Assembly (NCBI RefSeq): GCF_002814235.1
Contig: NZ_PHSU01000008.1
Location: forward strand, 186,001 to 250,000
From: Pseudomonas sp. QS1027
Lineage (GTDB): Bacteria; Pseudomonadota; Gammaproteobacteria; Pseudomonadales; Pseudomonadaceae
Length of the DNA: 64,000 nucleotides
Direction: 5' to 3'
Shown here: one piece after another, positions 42,534 to 50,054 of the stretch
Layout: every line of letters begins with the position of its first letter
Numbering within the stretch: the stretch's first letter is position 1
The notes under the pieces: generated by a model
The model's input: the letters and a program-made list of their open reading frames with translations, nothing else
The model's database searches: none
Told to the model about the DNA's origin: nothing
Program-made: the position numbers and the translations under genes

Positions 42534-43271
42534 ATGAGAAGGGTGCTCGGCTGCTTGCTGTTTTTCTTTGCCTACTCGGCTACCGCAACTGATCTGCGCA
42601 TGCTGACCGATAACCATCCTCCCCTGCATTTTCAGCAAGGTAACGAGCTGGTGGGGTTTGGCGTTGATGTGGTGCGCACCCTCGCAGAGGGAACTGGCGA
42701 TCATGTGGATATTGAGCAGGCTCCGTTGCTTCGGGCCTTGCAAGTCGCGGGCACAGGCTCAGACACTGCGGTTTTTACCGTACTGCGTACGGCCGAACGC
42801 GAGTCGCACTACCAATGGGTAGGTCCATTGCTTGAGGTCGAAACGGCGCTGTATGCAGGACCTGGAAAAACACAGCCGTTACATAGCCTGCAAGAGGCCA
42901 GTGCCGTCGGCCGGATCGCACTGCCGCGTAAATGGCTGGCTTACAATTACCTGAAAAAACAGGGGATGAGCAATTTGTATGGCGTGGAAACCCCAGAGCA
43001 GATGATGAGATTGCTACGCCTGGGACGGGCAGATCTGATCGTCGCGGATACGCTCACCATTGCCACGCTGGCTCATGAGGTCGGGCTTGAGCCTGGCGAA
43101 CTGCACTACCAATTGCCACTGATGACACAGGGCGCCTATATCGCATTCTCCCCGCAGACGGACGCTCACCTGGTTGCCCGCTGGCAGAAGGCGTTCGAAG
43201 AGATGAGCCGTGATGGACGCCTACAACAGTTGAAGCAGCGTTGGTTATCGGTTGCTCCCTGGCATCACTGA
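42534..43271 (+). CDS. Periplasmic amino acid-type solute-binding protein (SBP_bac_3)
   Basis: The 245-aa protein starts with a signal peptide (MRRVLGCLLFFFAYSATA, cleavage near residue 18). The fold is that of extracellular binding protein family 3: LRMLTDNHPPLHFQQGNELVGFGVDVVRTLAEGTG, then VFTVLRTAERESHYQWVGPLLE, and a C-terminal WQKAFEEMSRDGRLQQLKQRW. No ABC transporter genes lie next to it. Immediately downstream is a decayed sensor domain of a probable signalling protein, so it may once have worked with that. GAGG precedes the ATG. Confidence 0.85.
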   Translation: MRRVLGCLLFFFAYSATATDLRMLTDNHPPLHFQQGNELVGFGVDVVRTLAEGTGDHVDIEQAPLLRALQVAGTGSDTAVFTVLRTAERESHYQWVGPLLEVETALYAGPGKTQPLHSLQEASAVGRIALPRKWLAYNYLKKQGMSNLYGVETPEQMMRLLRLGRADLIVADTLTIATLAHEVGLEPGELHYQLPLMTQGAYIAFSPQTDAHLVARWQKAFEEMSRDGRLQQLKQRWLSVAPWHH

Positions 43272-43834
43272 CTGTCTGGGAGGTGTTGGCTTCTCGAGAT
43301 CGAGCACGGGAGGAAGTGAACGTCCATGGCTTGAACCTTACCCAGACGCTTGCTACTTATTCCGAAGGCATCGTCCGCCAAATACGATAATCAGGGGCGC
43401 TGGTTGATGTCCTCCAACCGGCCGACTCCAGCCGGGGGGAACAGCACTGATCGTGCCTATTTCATTCATCACCGTGACGATCTATCCCGTGAGATCTTTA
43501 TTGGTCCGCCAATCATGAGCCGATCCAATCAGGAATGGGGGATCACCATCAGCCGGCGTTTCAATGATCCTCGCGGTGAATTTGCCGGCGTAGTGTCGGT
43601 CACCTTGGGGTTGAAAACTTCCTGCGGTTGTTTGGAAAGATCGACGTAGGGCTGGAGGGCGCTATCGGTTTGTCCCATACCGACGGTACGTTGCTGGTTC
43701 GCTATCCTTTCCGCGAGCAGGACGTGGGGCGCAACTTTTCCAAGTCGCCCATCCATGCAAAGTATCTAGTCGATCGATCAGTCGGCACCGCGTCGTTTAC
43801 CTCCATTCGAACCGATTCAGTCAGGGGTGCTTAA
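43268..43834 (+). pseudogene. Remnant of a periplasmic sensor domain (dCache-like), probably from a diguanylate cyclase
   Basis: The first segment reads LTVWEVLASRDRAREEVNVH with GLNLTQTLATYSEGIVRQ, and stops at 43388. A second begins near 43386 in another frame with YDNQGRWLMSSNRPTPAGG, DRAYFIHHRDD and IFIGPPIMSRSNQEWGITIS. A frameshift near 43610 is needed to continue as ENFLRLFGKIDVGLEGAIGL and SHTDGTLLVRYPFRE, up to a stop at 43832-43834. These pieces match the double-Cache sensor of membrane diguanylate cyclases in order, but part of the domain and all of the cytoplasmic output domain are missing. The gene is dead. Confidence 0.78.
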
Positions 43835-44408
43835 TGATGTTCTGAAGGATAAGCGGGCCGCCCAGGCTTAGCAGCTTGCTGCCTTGTTCGATCATCCCGA
43901 GATTGATCGTTGCGAACCCGAGCTGTCCTACCAAATCGACGACATGGGTGTTGGCATCGTGGTCACGCCCCCACAGAAACATCACTCGGCGCCCGCCATT
44001 TTCTTCAGGGTGTTTAGCCAGCAGCGCTGCTGGCAACTGATTGAAGGTTTTGACCACTCGTGCGCCGACAAACGCCGAAGCCACGATGTCAGTCGACTCT
44101 CTATCGCCGAGCTCCTCCGGCGAAACCCCGTAGGTGTTCATTGCATCGATCACGATTCTGTTCTTCCAGTCGGCAATCGAGAGCCCGATCTCCCGGTGCG
44201 CTTTGAACGGGATGGCGAGGATGACAATGTCGGCCTTGAGCGCTTCCTGGAGGGACTGCGCAATCATCGTCTTGCCCAGTTCTTGGGCAAGCGCTGTGAG
44301 CGTGTCGGGGCCACGGGTGTTGGCCAGTCCGAACTCGATACCATTTCGGGCAAATTGGCGTGCAAGGGCTGTTCCGAGTTTTCCGGAACCAATGATGGAG
44401 TAAGTCAT
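43821..44408 (-). CDS. NADPH-dependent F420 reductase-like oxidoreductase (COG2085)
   Basis: The 195-aa protein begins MTYSIIGSGKLGTALARQFA, a Rossmann loop GSGKLGTA, with IVILAIPFKAHREI, DAMNTYG and VVKTFNQLPAALLAK, as in other COG2085 members. Compared with the paralogous-type gene at 1106-1726 it is shorter at the C-terminus. It lies 36 bases downstream of the azoreductase gene on the same strand, so both are probably regulated by the divergent LysR protein and take part in redox stress or quinone reduction. Confidence 0.83.
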   Translation of the reverse strand: MTYSIIGSGKLGTALARQFARNGIEFGLANTRGPDTLTALAQELGKTMIAQSLQEALKADIVILAIPFKAHREIGLSIADWKNRIVIDAMNTYGVSPEELGDRESTDIVASAFVGARVVKTFNQLPAALLAKHPEENGGRRVMFLWGRDHDANTHVVDLVGQLGFATINLGMIEQGSKLLSLGGPLILQNIIKHP

Positions 44409-44444
44409 GGTGAGTTCCTCAAAAGATGGCAGTGCGTCGGAATG

Positions 44445-45053
44445 TCAGGCCGTGATGGCAGCAATGGCTTTTCGTGCTTGAGTAACGGCCTCTTCTTTCG
44501 CCTCGGGGCTGAACGCAACCCCTTCTGCACGAACGATGGTCGTGTCGGTGATGCCCAGAAAACTCAAGAGTCCAATCAAGTAGCTCTCGTGATGCTCCAG
44601 CGCGGCAGCAGGGCTTCCCGCTGAATAAACACCGCCACGAGCGGAGGCAATGAACGCTCGCTTGTTCTTCAGCAAACCTTCTGGCCCAGTGGCCGTGTAA
44701 CGGAACGTTTTGCCCGCCACCGCAATCCGGTCAATCCAGGCTTTCAGGGGGGTTGGTATCGACAGGTTGTACATGGGCGCGCCAATCACAACGATATCGG
44801 CCCCCAGTAACTCATCCATGTAGGCGGTGCCTTTGAACAGATCGTCAATCAACACCTTGTCCTTGCTGTCGACACCTTGCCATGCCGCCAGGTGGGCTCC
44901 CGAAAGGTGCAAGGCCGGGTCGTCTGCGAGATCACGATAAATCACGCGGATTTCAGGCTGCAGCTTTACCAAACGGGCAACGATGTCAGAGGACAGGTGG
45001 CGGCTAACTGAATGAGTGCCCAGCAGGCTGGAATCAAGATGGAGGAGTTGCAT
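44445..45053 (-). CDS. azoR: FMN-dependent NADH-azoreductase
   Basis: The 202-aa flavodoxin-like protein starts MQLLHLDSSLLGTHSVSRHL. It contains the FMN-binding segment IVVIGAPMYNLSIPTPLKAWIDRI, and FRYTATGPEGLLKNKRAFIASARGG, which is typical of AzoR. AzoR proteins reduce quinones and azo compounds with NADH. It is divergent from a LysR regulator, the usual arrangement for AzoR, and precedes a COG2085 reductase. Confidence 0.92.
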   Translation of the reverse strand: MQLLHLDSSLLGTHSVSRHLSSDIVARLVKLQPEIRVIYRDLADDPALHLSGAHLAAWQGVDSKDKVLIDDLFKGTAYMDELLGADIVVIGAPMYNLSIPTPLKAWIDRIAVAGKTFRYTATGPEGLLKNKRAFIASARGGVYSAGSPAAALEHHESYLIGLLSFLGITDTTIVRAEGVAFSPEAKEEAVTQARKAIAAITA

Positions 45054-45172
45054 GGTGACTGACCTTCGAGGTGTAGGGGGAGGCGTGTGGGAATGATCTG
45101 CCGCTGGGTTGGATCTGAAAAGACGGTATATTGAGATGTGAAGTATCTGTTTTCGGGATGGTTGGAGGCGTT

Positions 45173-46075
45173 ATGCTCGATGGGGTGTCACTGGATCAGC
45201 TCAGAACATTCATCGCCGCAGTCGATGAGGGCAGCTTTTCCGCTGCGGCCAGGAAGCTCAACCGGGTGCAGTCAGCGGTGAGTGGATGGGTGGGCGGCCT
45301 GGAAAACCAAATGGGTGTTGTCCTGTTTGACCGCTCAGGTCGATTTCCCAAGCTCACTCCAGAAGGTGTGCTCTTGTTGGCGGATGCGCGGAGCATCGTG
45401 TCAGGCGTCGATACGTTGAAGGCCCGTGCGAAGCTCATGGCCTCGGGGATAGAGCCGGAGCTGTCCGTGGTCATGGACGTGTTCTTCCCGACATCGGCGA
45501 TAACCGCCGTCGCGAAAGAGTTTGCCCGCCGGTTCCCGCTTACCCCCTTGAAAATCTTCGTTGAGGCCTTGGGTGCGGCTTATCAGCCAATATTGGACGG
45601 ACGGTGCAGCTTAGGTATTTTGGGGGCTCTGCCTGTCTCCTTTGCATCGTTATCCAGCGAGCGCATTGGCGAGGTCTCGCTCGTCATGGTTGCGGCTCAT
45701 GATCATCCGCTGGCCTCTTGGGCTGGAAAAACGCCAAGGCATGAACTGGCGAAACACATTCAGCTCGTTCTGACTGATCGTTCTGAGTTAATGATCGGGC
45801 AGGACTTCGGTGTGCTCTCACCGTTGACTTGGCGTCTGGCAGATCTATCAACCAAATACGCGTTTCTCAAGGATGGGGTTGGATGGGGCAGCATGCCGCT
45901 TCACATGGTTGAGCAGGACATAGCTGCTGGCACACTGGTCGTTCTTGATGTCGAAGGCGTACCGAGGGAGGGCGTGAAGTTGGGAATATCCGCCGTGCAT
46001 CCTGCAACGGCGCTTCCTGGACCTGCGGGCCGATGGCTGATCGACCGTATCAAGAAAGCTTACGCCTACGGGTAG
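45173..46075 (+). CDS. LysR-family regulator divergent from azoR
   Basis: The 300-aa protein has a LysR helix-turn-helix at residues 5-65 (LDQLRTFIAAVDEGSFSAAARKLNRVQSAVSGWVGGLE). The effector domain includes LSVVMDVFFPTSAITAVAKEFARR and GVGWGSMPLHMVEQD. The ATG at 45173 has GGAGG 5 bases upstream, whereas the in-frame start at 45131 has none. It probably controls azoR and the COG2085 gene across the 119-base divergent gap. Confidence 0.88.
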   Translation: MLDGVSLDQLRTFIAAVDEGSFSAAARKLNRVQSAVSGWVGGLENQMGVVLFDRSGRFPKLTPEGVLLLADARSIVSGVDTLKARAKLMASGIEPELSVVMDVFFPTSAITAVAKEFARRFPLTPLKIFVEALGAAYQPILDGRCSLGILGALPVSFASLSSERIGEVSLVMVAAHDHPLASWAGKTPRHELAKHIQLVLTDRSELMIGQDFGVLSPLTWRLADLSTKYAFLKDGVGWGSMPLHMVEQDIAAGTLVVLDVEGVPREGVKLGISAVHPATALPGPAGRWLIDRIKKAYAYG

Positions 46076-46343
46076 TTGGAAAAGCAGCGGTGGCTTGCTG
46101 CGTTCTTGCCGCGTCCCACAAACGCTCACTGCTGAGAGTGGCTATGCTCTCGTTCTGTTCTTTAATAGACGTACGCAGCTCTCTGATCGAGGCGTTTAAC
46201 TTATCACCCTGATTTGAGATGTTTCGATTCAAGAGATTTTCAGTAGATGTCAGATCATATTTTGATGCTGGATCTCTCACTTCGGTCTCCTGAGCCATTG
46301 ACAGCGGCTTTGGTTTTGTAGGGCGGTCCATTGACGCGCTCAC
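46050..46343 (-). CDS. Possible small hypothetical protein, 97 aa
   Basis: The frame is open for 97 codons and is predicted hydrophilic, with a coiled-coil-like stretch NQGDKLNASIRELRTSIKEQ. It overlaps the end of the LysR gene by 26 bases in antisense. No ribosome site or family is evident. It might be a small accessory protein or chance. Confidence 0.25.
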   Translation of the reverse strand: MSASMDRPTKPKPLSMAQETEVRDPASKYDLTSTENLLNRNISNQGDKLNASIRELRTSIKEQNESIATLSSERLWDAARTQQATAAFPTTRRRKLS

Positions 46344-46756
46344 ACTTGTAAAGTATGGGCGTACCTCAACCGATCAATGAGCCGTCAGTACACGGTGGTC
46401 TTGAAGACAACACCGCCTGGGAATAGGCTGTTGCCAGCCGTCATCCCGATCTAATAGTCGAGCTAAATCCATTGACTGAGATAGTCAGCCATTTCCCGGG
46501 TGGTTGTAGGGCGATACTTCGTGTGACGCGTGCAGATGATCTGTTCTCTGCTGGAAAGCCGAGTGAATTTTGGAGCATTCCTAGAGAAAGCAGCTTCCTC
46601 ACAACTGACGCGTGCTTTTCCCTTTTGATCGGGTGTTTTTCTGACAGGTGATCCTTCAGGCAAGCACTACATAGGCCTGATACCCAGGCTTCCAGCCTGG
46701 AAGAACTAGCGCTTTAACCAGTAGCATTTCGGATGACGAAGAAGGGGGATGGGGTA
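46344..46756. other. Intergenic region without a supported gene
   Basis: About 410 bases. A 66-codon minus-strand frame at 46463-46663 (ending TTTREMADYLSQWI) has no recognisable family or ribosome site. I see no tRNA, terminator or repeat. Confidence 0.4.
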
Positions 46757-47074
46757 TCAAAGATTGGCGAGCATGAGCTCTAACTGCCGATGTTCCCAAG
46801 CGCTCAGTAGATCAACTGGATTGGTTCCGTAACGCTGCCAATCTTCAAGCGTTCCTGTTCTTCCAGCAGGGCACGACGCATCATCACAGTAATCCAGGAT
46901 GTCACAGTCATTGAAAAGCGTAAGCGTCCAGCTATCGACCTCAACGGGCATAGGTCCGGTATGGATCTCGCTCCAGGACTGCGCGCTCAGTCGACGCAGG
47001 GTGCGTACACCCAGAGCGACCTCTTTGAGCACCTGGTAAACCTCACGAGCGGTGAGGGAGGTGGCTGTCCTCAT
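46757..47074 (-). CDS. Conserved hypothetical protein of pseudomonads, 105 aa
   Basis: The 105-aa protein begins MRTATSLTAREVYQVLKEVA and contains TLRRLSAQSWSEIHTGPMPV, then VDSWTLTLFNDCDILDYCDD, and WQRYGTNPVDLLSAWEHRQLE. I recall similar short proteins with a TLTLFNDCD..LDYCD core in many Pseudomonas genomes, but no function. It is soluble, acidic and has several cysteines around the centre (DCD, YCDDASC), which could bind metal. It stands alone on the minus strand. Confidence 0.6.
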   Translation of the reverse strand: MRTATSLTAREVYQVLKEVALGVRTLRRLSAQSWSEIHTGPMPVEVDSWTLTLFNDCDILDYCDDASCPAGRTGTLEDWQRYGTNPVDLLSAWEHRQLELMLANL

Positions 47075-47782
47075 GTGCGTCGCTCCGCCGGGACCAGCGA
47101 GGCCCAGCTAAAAGACGATGCGAGTGATCTGCGTTTGCGGCTCGGCATTGCAACCCACTGACTTGGATAAAGGGGCCTCTCAGTATACTGAAGTCTGCAT
47201 ACCTCACCCGAGGCGTGAGGAAGAAGGCGGACTGCAACGTGATCAACAGCCGCAGCCACAGGGCGTTAGTAGCCCTTCTGGCTGAAAGCCTCGACGACTG
47301 AATAGCGAAACACGGATCAGCTTTTGAGGCCTTGTTACCATCTTTGGCCCGTCTGTAGTGGGGGGTTAGGGGCAGAATGCCGGCAGAGACATAAACCATG
47401 TCACGCTGACATCTGAATGGCATCAAAAACCTCCATTTCGTCATTTTCTGAAATGAAAGCATGCGGGCATGCGAGCATTTTTCTGCTGCCATCTTTCATT
47501 GCCGGCTTCGATCTGGGCATCGCTTCGATCTATGCCATCGGTAACGGGTGTGCGCTGTTTTTTAGTCGGGCCCGGTATGCGGCATGAGCCACTTGCTCAT
47601 TCAAGTTGCGTGAAATGACCTTCAAAAACCTCATACACATCGTAGAGGGCGGTGCCGTCCTCGATCACTGGCTAGCTGCTGCTTTCGCCTTCGGGGGCGC
47701 CATGCAGTTCGCCTTCATTGCTCTGCCCGAGACACTTGCGGCTACACTGGCTATCCACTTCCAGCCCTTCGCGGTGCCCTGC
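47075..47782. other. Intergenic region of about 700 bases, no firm gene
   Basis: Minus-strand frames in 47043-47492 are basic and low in coding character. A 56-codon plus-strand frame at 47417-47587 has a hydrophobic centre (SIFLLPSFIAGFDLGIASIY) but no clear ribosome site. A frame continuing upstream of the phosphodiesterase start (from 47606) is not needed for that gene. I find no RNA gene. Confidence 0.4.
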
Positions 47783-48241
47783 ATGAAAGTCGGAGTGATT
47801 TCCGATACCCACGGCCTTCTCCGTCCTGAGGCACTGGCTGCCCTGAAGGGCTGCGAAAAAATCATCCACGCCGGCGATATCGGTAAGCCAGAGGTGCTTG
47901 AGCATCTGGCCGCTATCGCTCCGCTGTTCGTTGTGCGCGGAAACAACGACCAGGGCGTGCCCTGGGCAGACCATCTGCCGGACTTTCTGCGGCTCGACCT
48001 GGGCGGATGGCGGACCTTGCTCGTGCATGACATCGCCGATGTTCCAGCCATGCTTGATGAGGGCACAAAGCTGGTGATCACCGGCCATTCGCACAAACCT
48101 CTCATTCAATGGCGTGGCGAAACCTTGTATCTCAACCCTGGGAGCGCGGGCCCGCGGCGTTTCAAGCTTCCGGTGACGCTGGCGCTGCTGGAGGTGTTTG
48201 ATACCGCCATCGAGCCTCACCTGGTTTCGCTTCTGGAATGA
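47783..48241 (+). CDS. YfcE/MJ0936-type metallophosphoesterase
   Basis: The 152-aa protein shows the calcineurin-like motifs of this compact family: MKVGVISDTHG (Asp and His ligands), IIHAGDIGKPEVLEHL (GD), VVRGNNDQ (GNxD), LVHD, and LVITGHSHKPLIQWRG (GHSH), followed by YLNPGSAGPRRF. Such enzymes hydrolyse phosphodiesters in vitro with Mn2+. The ATG at 47783 starts exactly at the first core strand. A terminator follows at 48279. Confidence 0.9.
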   Translation: MKVGVISDTHGLLRPEALAALKGCEKIIHAGDIGKPEVLEHLAAIAPLFVVRGNNDQGVPWADHLPDFLRLDLGGWRTLLVHDIADVPAMLDEGTKLVITGHSHKPLIQWRGETLYLNPGSAGPRRFKLPVTLALLEVFDTAIEPHLVSLLE

Positions 48242-48278
48242 CTCGCCATCCAGGTGAAACCCAAAAGCCTTTCAGCGC

Positions 48279-48308
48279 CCTGGCTTTTCGACAGGCCAGG
48301 CATTTTTA
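48279..48308 (+). terminator. Rho-independent terminator after the phosphoesterase gene
   Basis: CCTGGC (48279-48284) and GCCAGG (48295-48300) pair, followed by CATTTTTA. It is placed 38 bases after the stop codon. Confidence 0.7.
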
Positions 48309-48336
48309 CGGATCATCAAAAAAGTCAGAAAACGGG

Positions 48337-48362
48337 GTAGGCGGGTTTGCTCGCGAAGGCGA
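48337..48362. repeat. Degenerate half REP element
   Basis: GCGGGTTTGCTCGCGAAGGC resembles one arm of the REP unit at 26209-26283. No partner arm is seen nearby. Confidence 0.4.
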
Positions 48363-48505
48363 CGTTTCAGCCAGGAATATCACTGAATGAGAATTGTTTC
48401 TGAGTTGAGAGTGTTCAGACATCAAGGGTATTGCTGGGTAGTTACAGGGGGGGACACAGCGTCAAATATTTTTAGAAATCGTTATAGACAGATCTGAACG
48501 CCGGC

Positions 48506-48557
48506 TTGTAGTATTACAAAAGTTTTCAGGGTTATCAGACGGTCACAGGCTGATAAC
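48506..48557. promoter_or_regulatory. Two dyads in the leader of the biosynthetic operon
   Basis: TTGTA-GTAT-TACAA (48506-48519) is a perfect short dyad. GTTATCAG (48531-48538) and CTGATAAC (48550-48557) form a second dyad with an 11-base spacer. They lie about 500 bases before the first biosynthetic gene and 70 bases before a small ORF. They are candidate regulator sites for the operon; the cognate regulator is not identified. Confidence 0.45.
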
Positions 48558-48625
48558 GCTCCAAACAAAAGACTGCAAGGGAAAAGCAGGTATAGCTCGT
48601 CACGCAATCGTGCGGAGGAACAAGG

Positions 48626-48778
48626 ATGTACATTAGAGCAGCTTTCATTCAGCTCATTGCTGAACTCGATGATGACACTTCCCTACCTGATCAACGGCCG
48701 CTTTCATGCGTCGCCGTACCGTCTTTTACGTTTCGTGATTTATCATTCAGCCCAGGCTTTAAGTGGCGTAGCCACTGA
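48626..48778 (+). CDS. Possible 50-codon leader ORF
   Basis: MYIRAAFIQLIAELDDDTSL with a good ribosome site (GGAGG 8 bases upstream) runs to a TGA at 48776-48778. It lies in the 720-base stretch between a terminator and the first gene of the 49-56 kb operon. It has no recognisable family. It could be a leader peptide, a small structural peptide or chance. Confidence 0.35.
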   Translation: MYIRAAFIQLIAELDDDTSLPDQRPLSCVAVPSFTFRDLSFSPGFKWRSH

Positions 48779-49028
48779 CAGTTAAAGCTGGCTGATCCTT
48801 ATCGGCATCATGCAAGGCCCTGTACTCGACATACATAAATGCGGGGAGGGCACTGCTGTCTCATTGCACCCAGCTGCCACACTTATCGCCCTTATTTGGC
48901 GTGCATTTGTGTGCGCACTAAAACAATAACAAGAGCAATACCCTCTACACAGGTTACTGACTGCCCAAATCAACACTCCGGTATCGCGCTGATACTTGGG
49001 TGCAGCCTACACAAATAAGGGACTAACC

Positions 49029-50054
49029 GTGAAAGCCCTGAAATCCGTACTTGACGCCGTCGGCAATACCCCTATCGTGCAACTGCAAAAGGTACTCCCT
49101 GCTCCAGGCAGTGCGACGATTTTTGCAAAACTCGAATACCTGAATCCAGGTGGCAGCATTAAAGACCGCATGGTCAAGTTTCTTCTCGAGGAAATGGACT
49201 CGGCGGGCAGTCTGAACGCGCGATCCGTCCTGGTGGAGAACTCCTCAGGCAATACTGGCGCAGCACTGAGCATGGCTGCGGCGGCGCGAGGGTTGCGTTG
49301 CATTGTGACCATTCCGGACAAGATGAGCGGGGAAAAAATCGCCAGGATGCGGGCGTTCGGCACCGAAGTTGTCGTCGCGCCTACCGCCGTCGAAGCGGAT
49401 GACCCTCGCAGTTACTACAGCATGGCCCGCGATATTGCCGAACGCACGCCAGATTCAATCTACCCTGACCAATACAATAACCCGCTCAATGCTGAAGCCC
49501 ACTATCGCACCACCGGTCCCGAACTATGGGAACAGACTGAAGGCGATATTGATGTTTTAGTCTGTGGCATGGGCACGGGCGGAACCATTACCGGTGTCGG
49601 GCGCTACCTCAAGGAAAAGAACCCGGCGATCCAGGTGATTGGGGCTGATCCGATTGGCAGTGTTTTTCATGACTACTTCCACTTCGGGAAGATGAGTCAG
49701 ACATCGGTTTATAAAGTGGAAGGTATCGGCGAAGACTATTTGGTCAAGGCGATCGATTTCAGCGTGATCGATGACATCGTTCAGGTCAATGATGCCGAAT
49801 CATTTGAAATAGCCAGGCGTCTTGTTCGAGAAGAAGGCATTTTCTGTGGTGGATCCAGCGGCAGCGCAATGAGTGTGGCGTTGCGCGTGGCTCATCGTTA
49901 CCCGGGAAAGAATATCGTGGTCATACTGCCTGACTCGGGCAACATGTACCTGAGCAAGTTTATGGATGACCAGTGGATGCTTGCCAATGGTTTTACCGTA
50001 CAGGCACGTGAGGCAGTGATAGAGCTGGAAGATACTCAGGCGGTGCCCGCATGA
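49029..50054 (+). CDS. Cystathionine beta-synthase/cysteine synthase-like PLP enzyme
   Basis: The 341-aa protein is a fold-type II PLP enzyme. LNPGGSIKDRM contains the Schiff-base lysine (Lys45), NSSGNTG (residues 71-77) binds the substrate carboxylate, GMGTGGTITG (180-189) holds the PLP phosphate, and KVEGIGEDY and GIFCGGSSGSAM follow as in cystathionine beta-synthases. No C-terminal CBS regulatory domain is present. It should replace the beta substituent of serine, O-acylserine or cysteine with a nucleophile. The GTG start at 49029 has AAGGG upstream. It is the first gene of a six-gene overlapping operon, and in that setting it probably makes an unusual amino acid precursor, not cysteine for primary metabolism. 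Confidence 0.87.
   Translation: MKALKSVLDAVGNTPIVQLQKVLPAPGSATIFAKLEYLNPGGSIKDRMVKFLLEEMDSAGSLNARSVLVENSSGNTGAALSMAAAARGLRCIVTIPDKMSGEKIARMRAFGTEVVVAPTAVEADDPRSYYSMARDIAERTPDSIYPDQYNNPLNAEAHYRTTGPELWEQTEGDIDVLVCGMGTGGTITGVGRYLKEKNPAIQVIGADPIGSVFHDYFHFGKMSQTSVYKVEGIGEDYLVKAIDFSVIDDIVQVNDAESFEIARRLVREEGIFCGGSSGSAMSVALRVAHRYPGKNIVVILPDSGNMYLSKFMDDQWMLANGFTVQAREAVIELEDTQAVPA

Larger units (their letters stand above)
48242..49028. other. Long leader/intergenic region before the biosynthetic operon
   Basis: This 787-base stretch contains the phosphoesterase terminator, a half REP, two dyads and a 50-codon ORF with a good ribosome site, all listed separately. The remaining part (48779-49028) shows no gene; a minus-strand frame at 48782-48976 has no coding support. 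Confidence 0.5.

Noticed and set aside
47043-47492. Minus-strand frame of 149 codons
   Set aside because: It overlaps the start of the conserved 105-aa gene in a different frame and has no ribosome site or recognisable domain.
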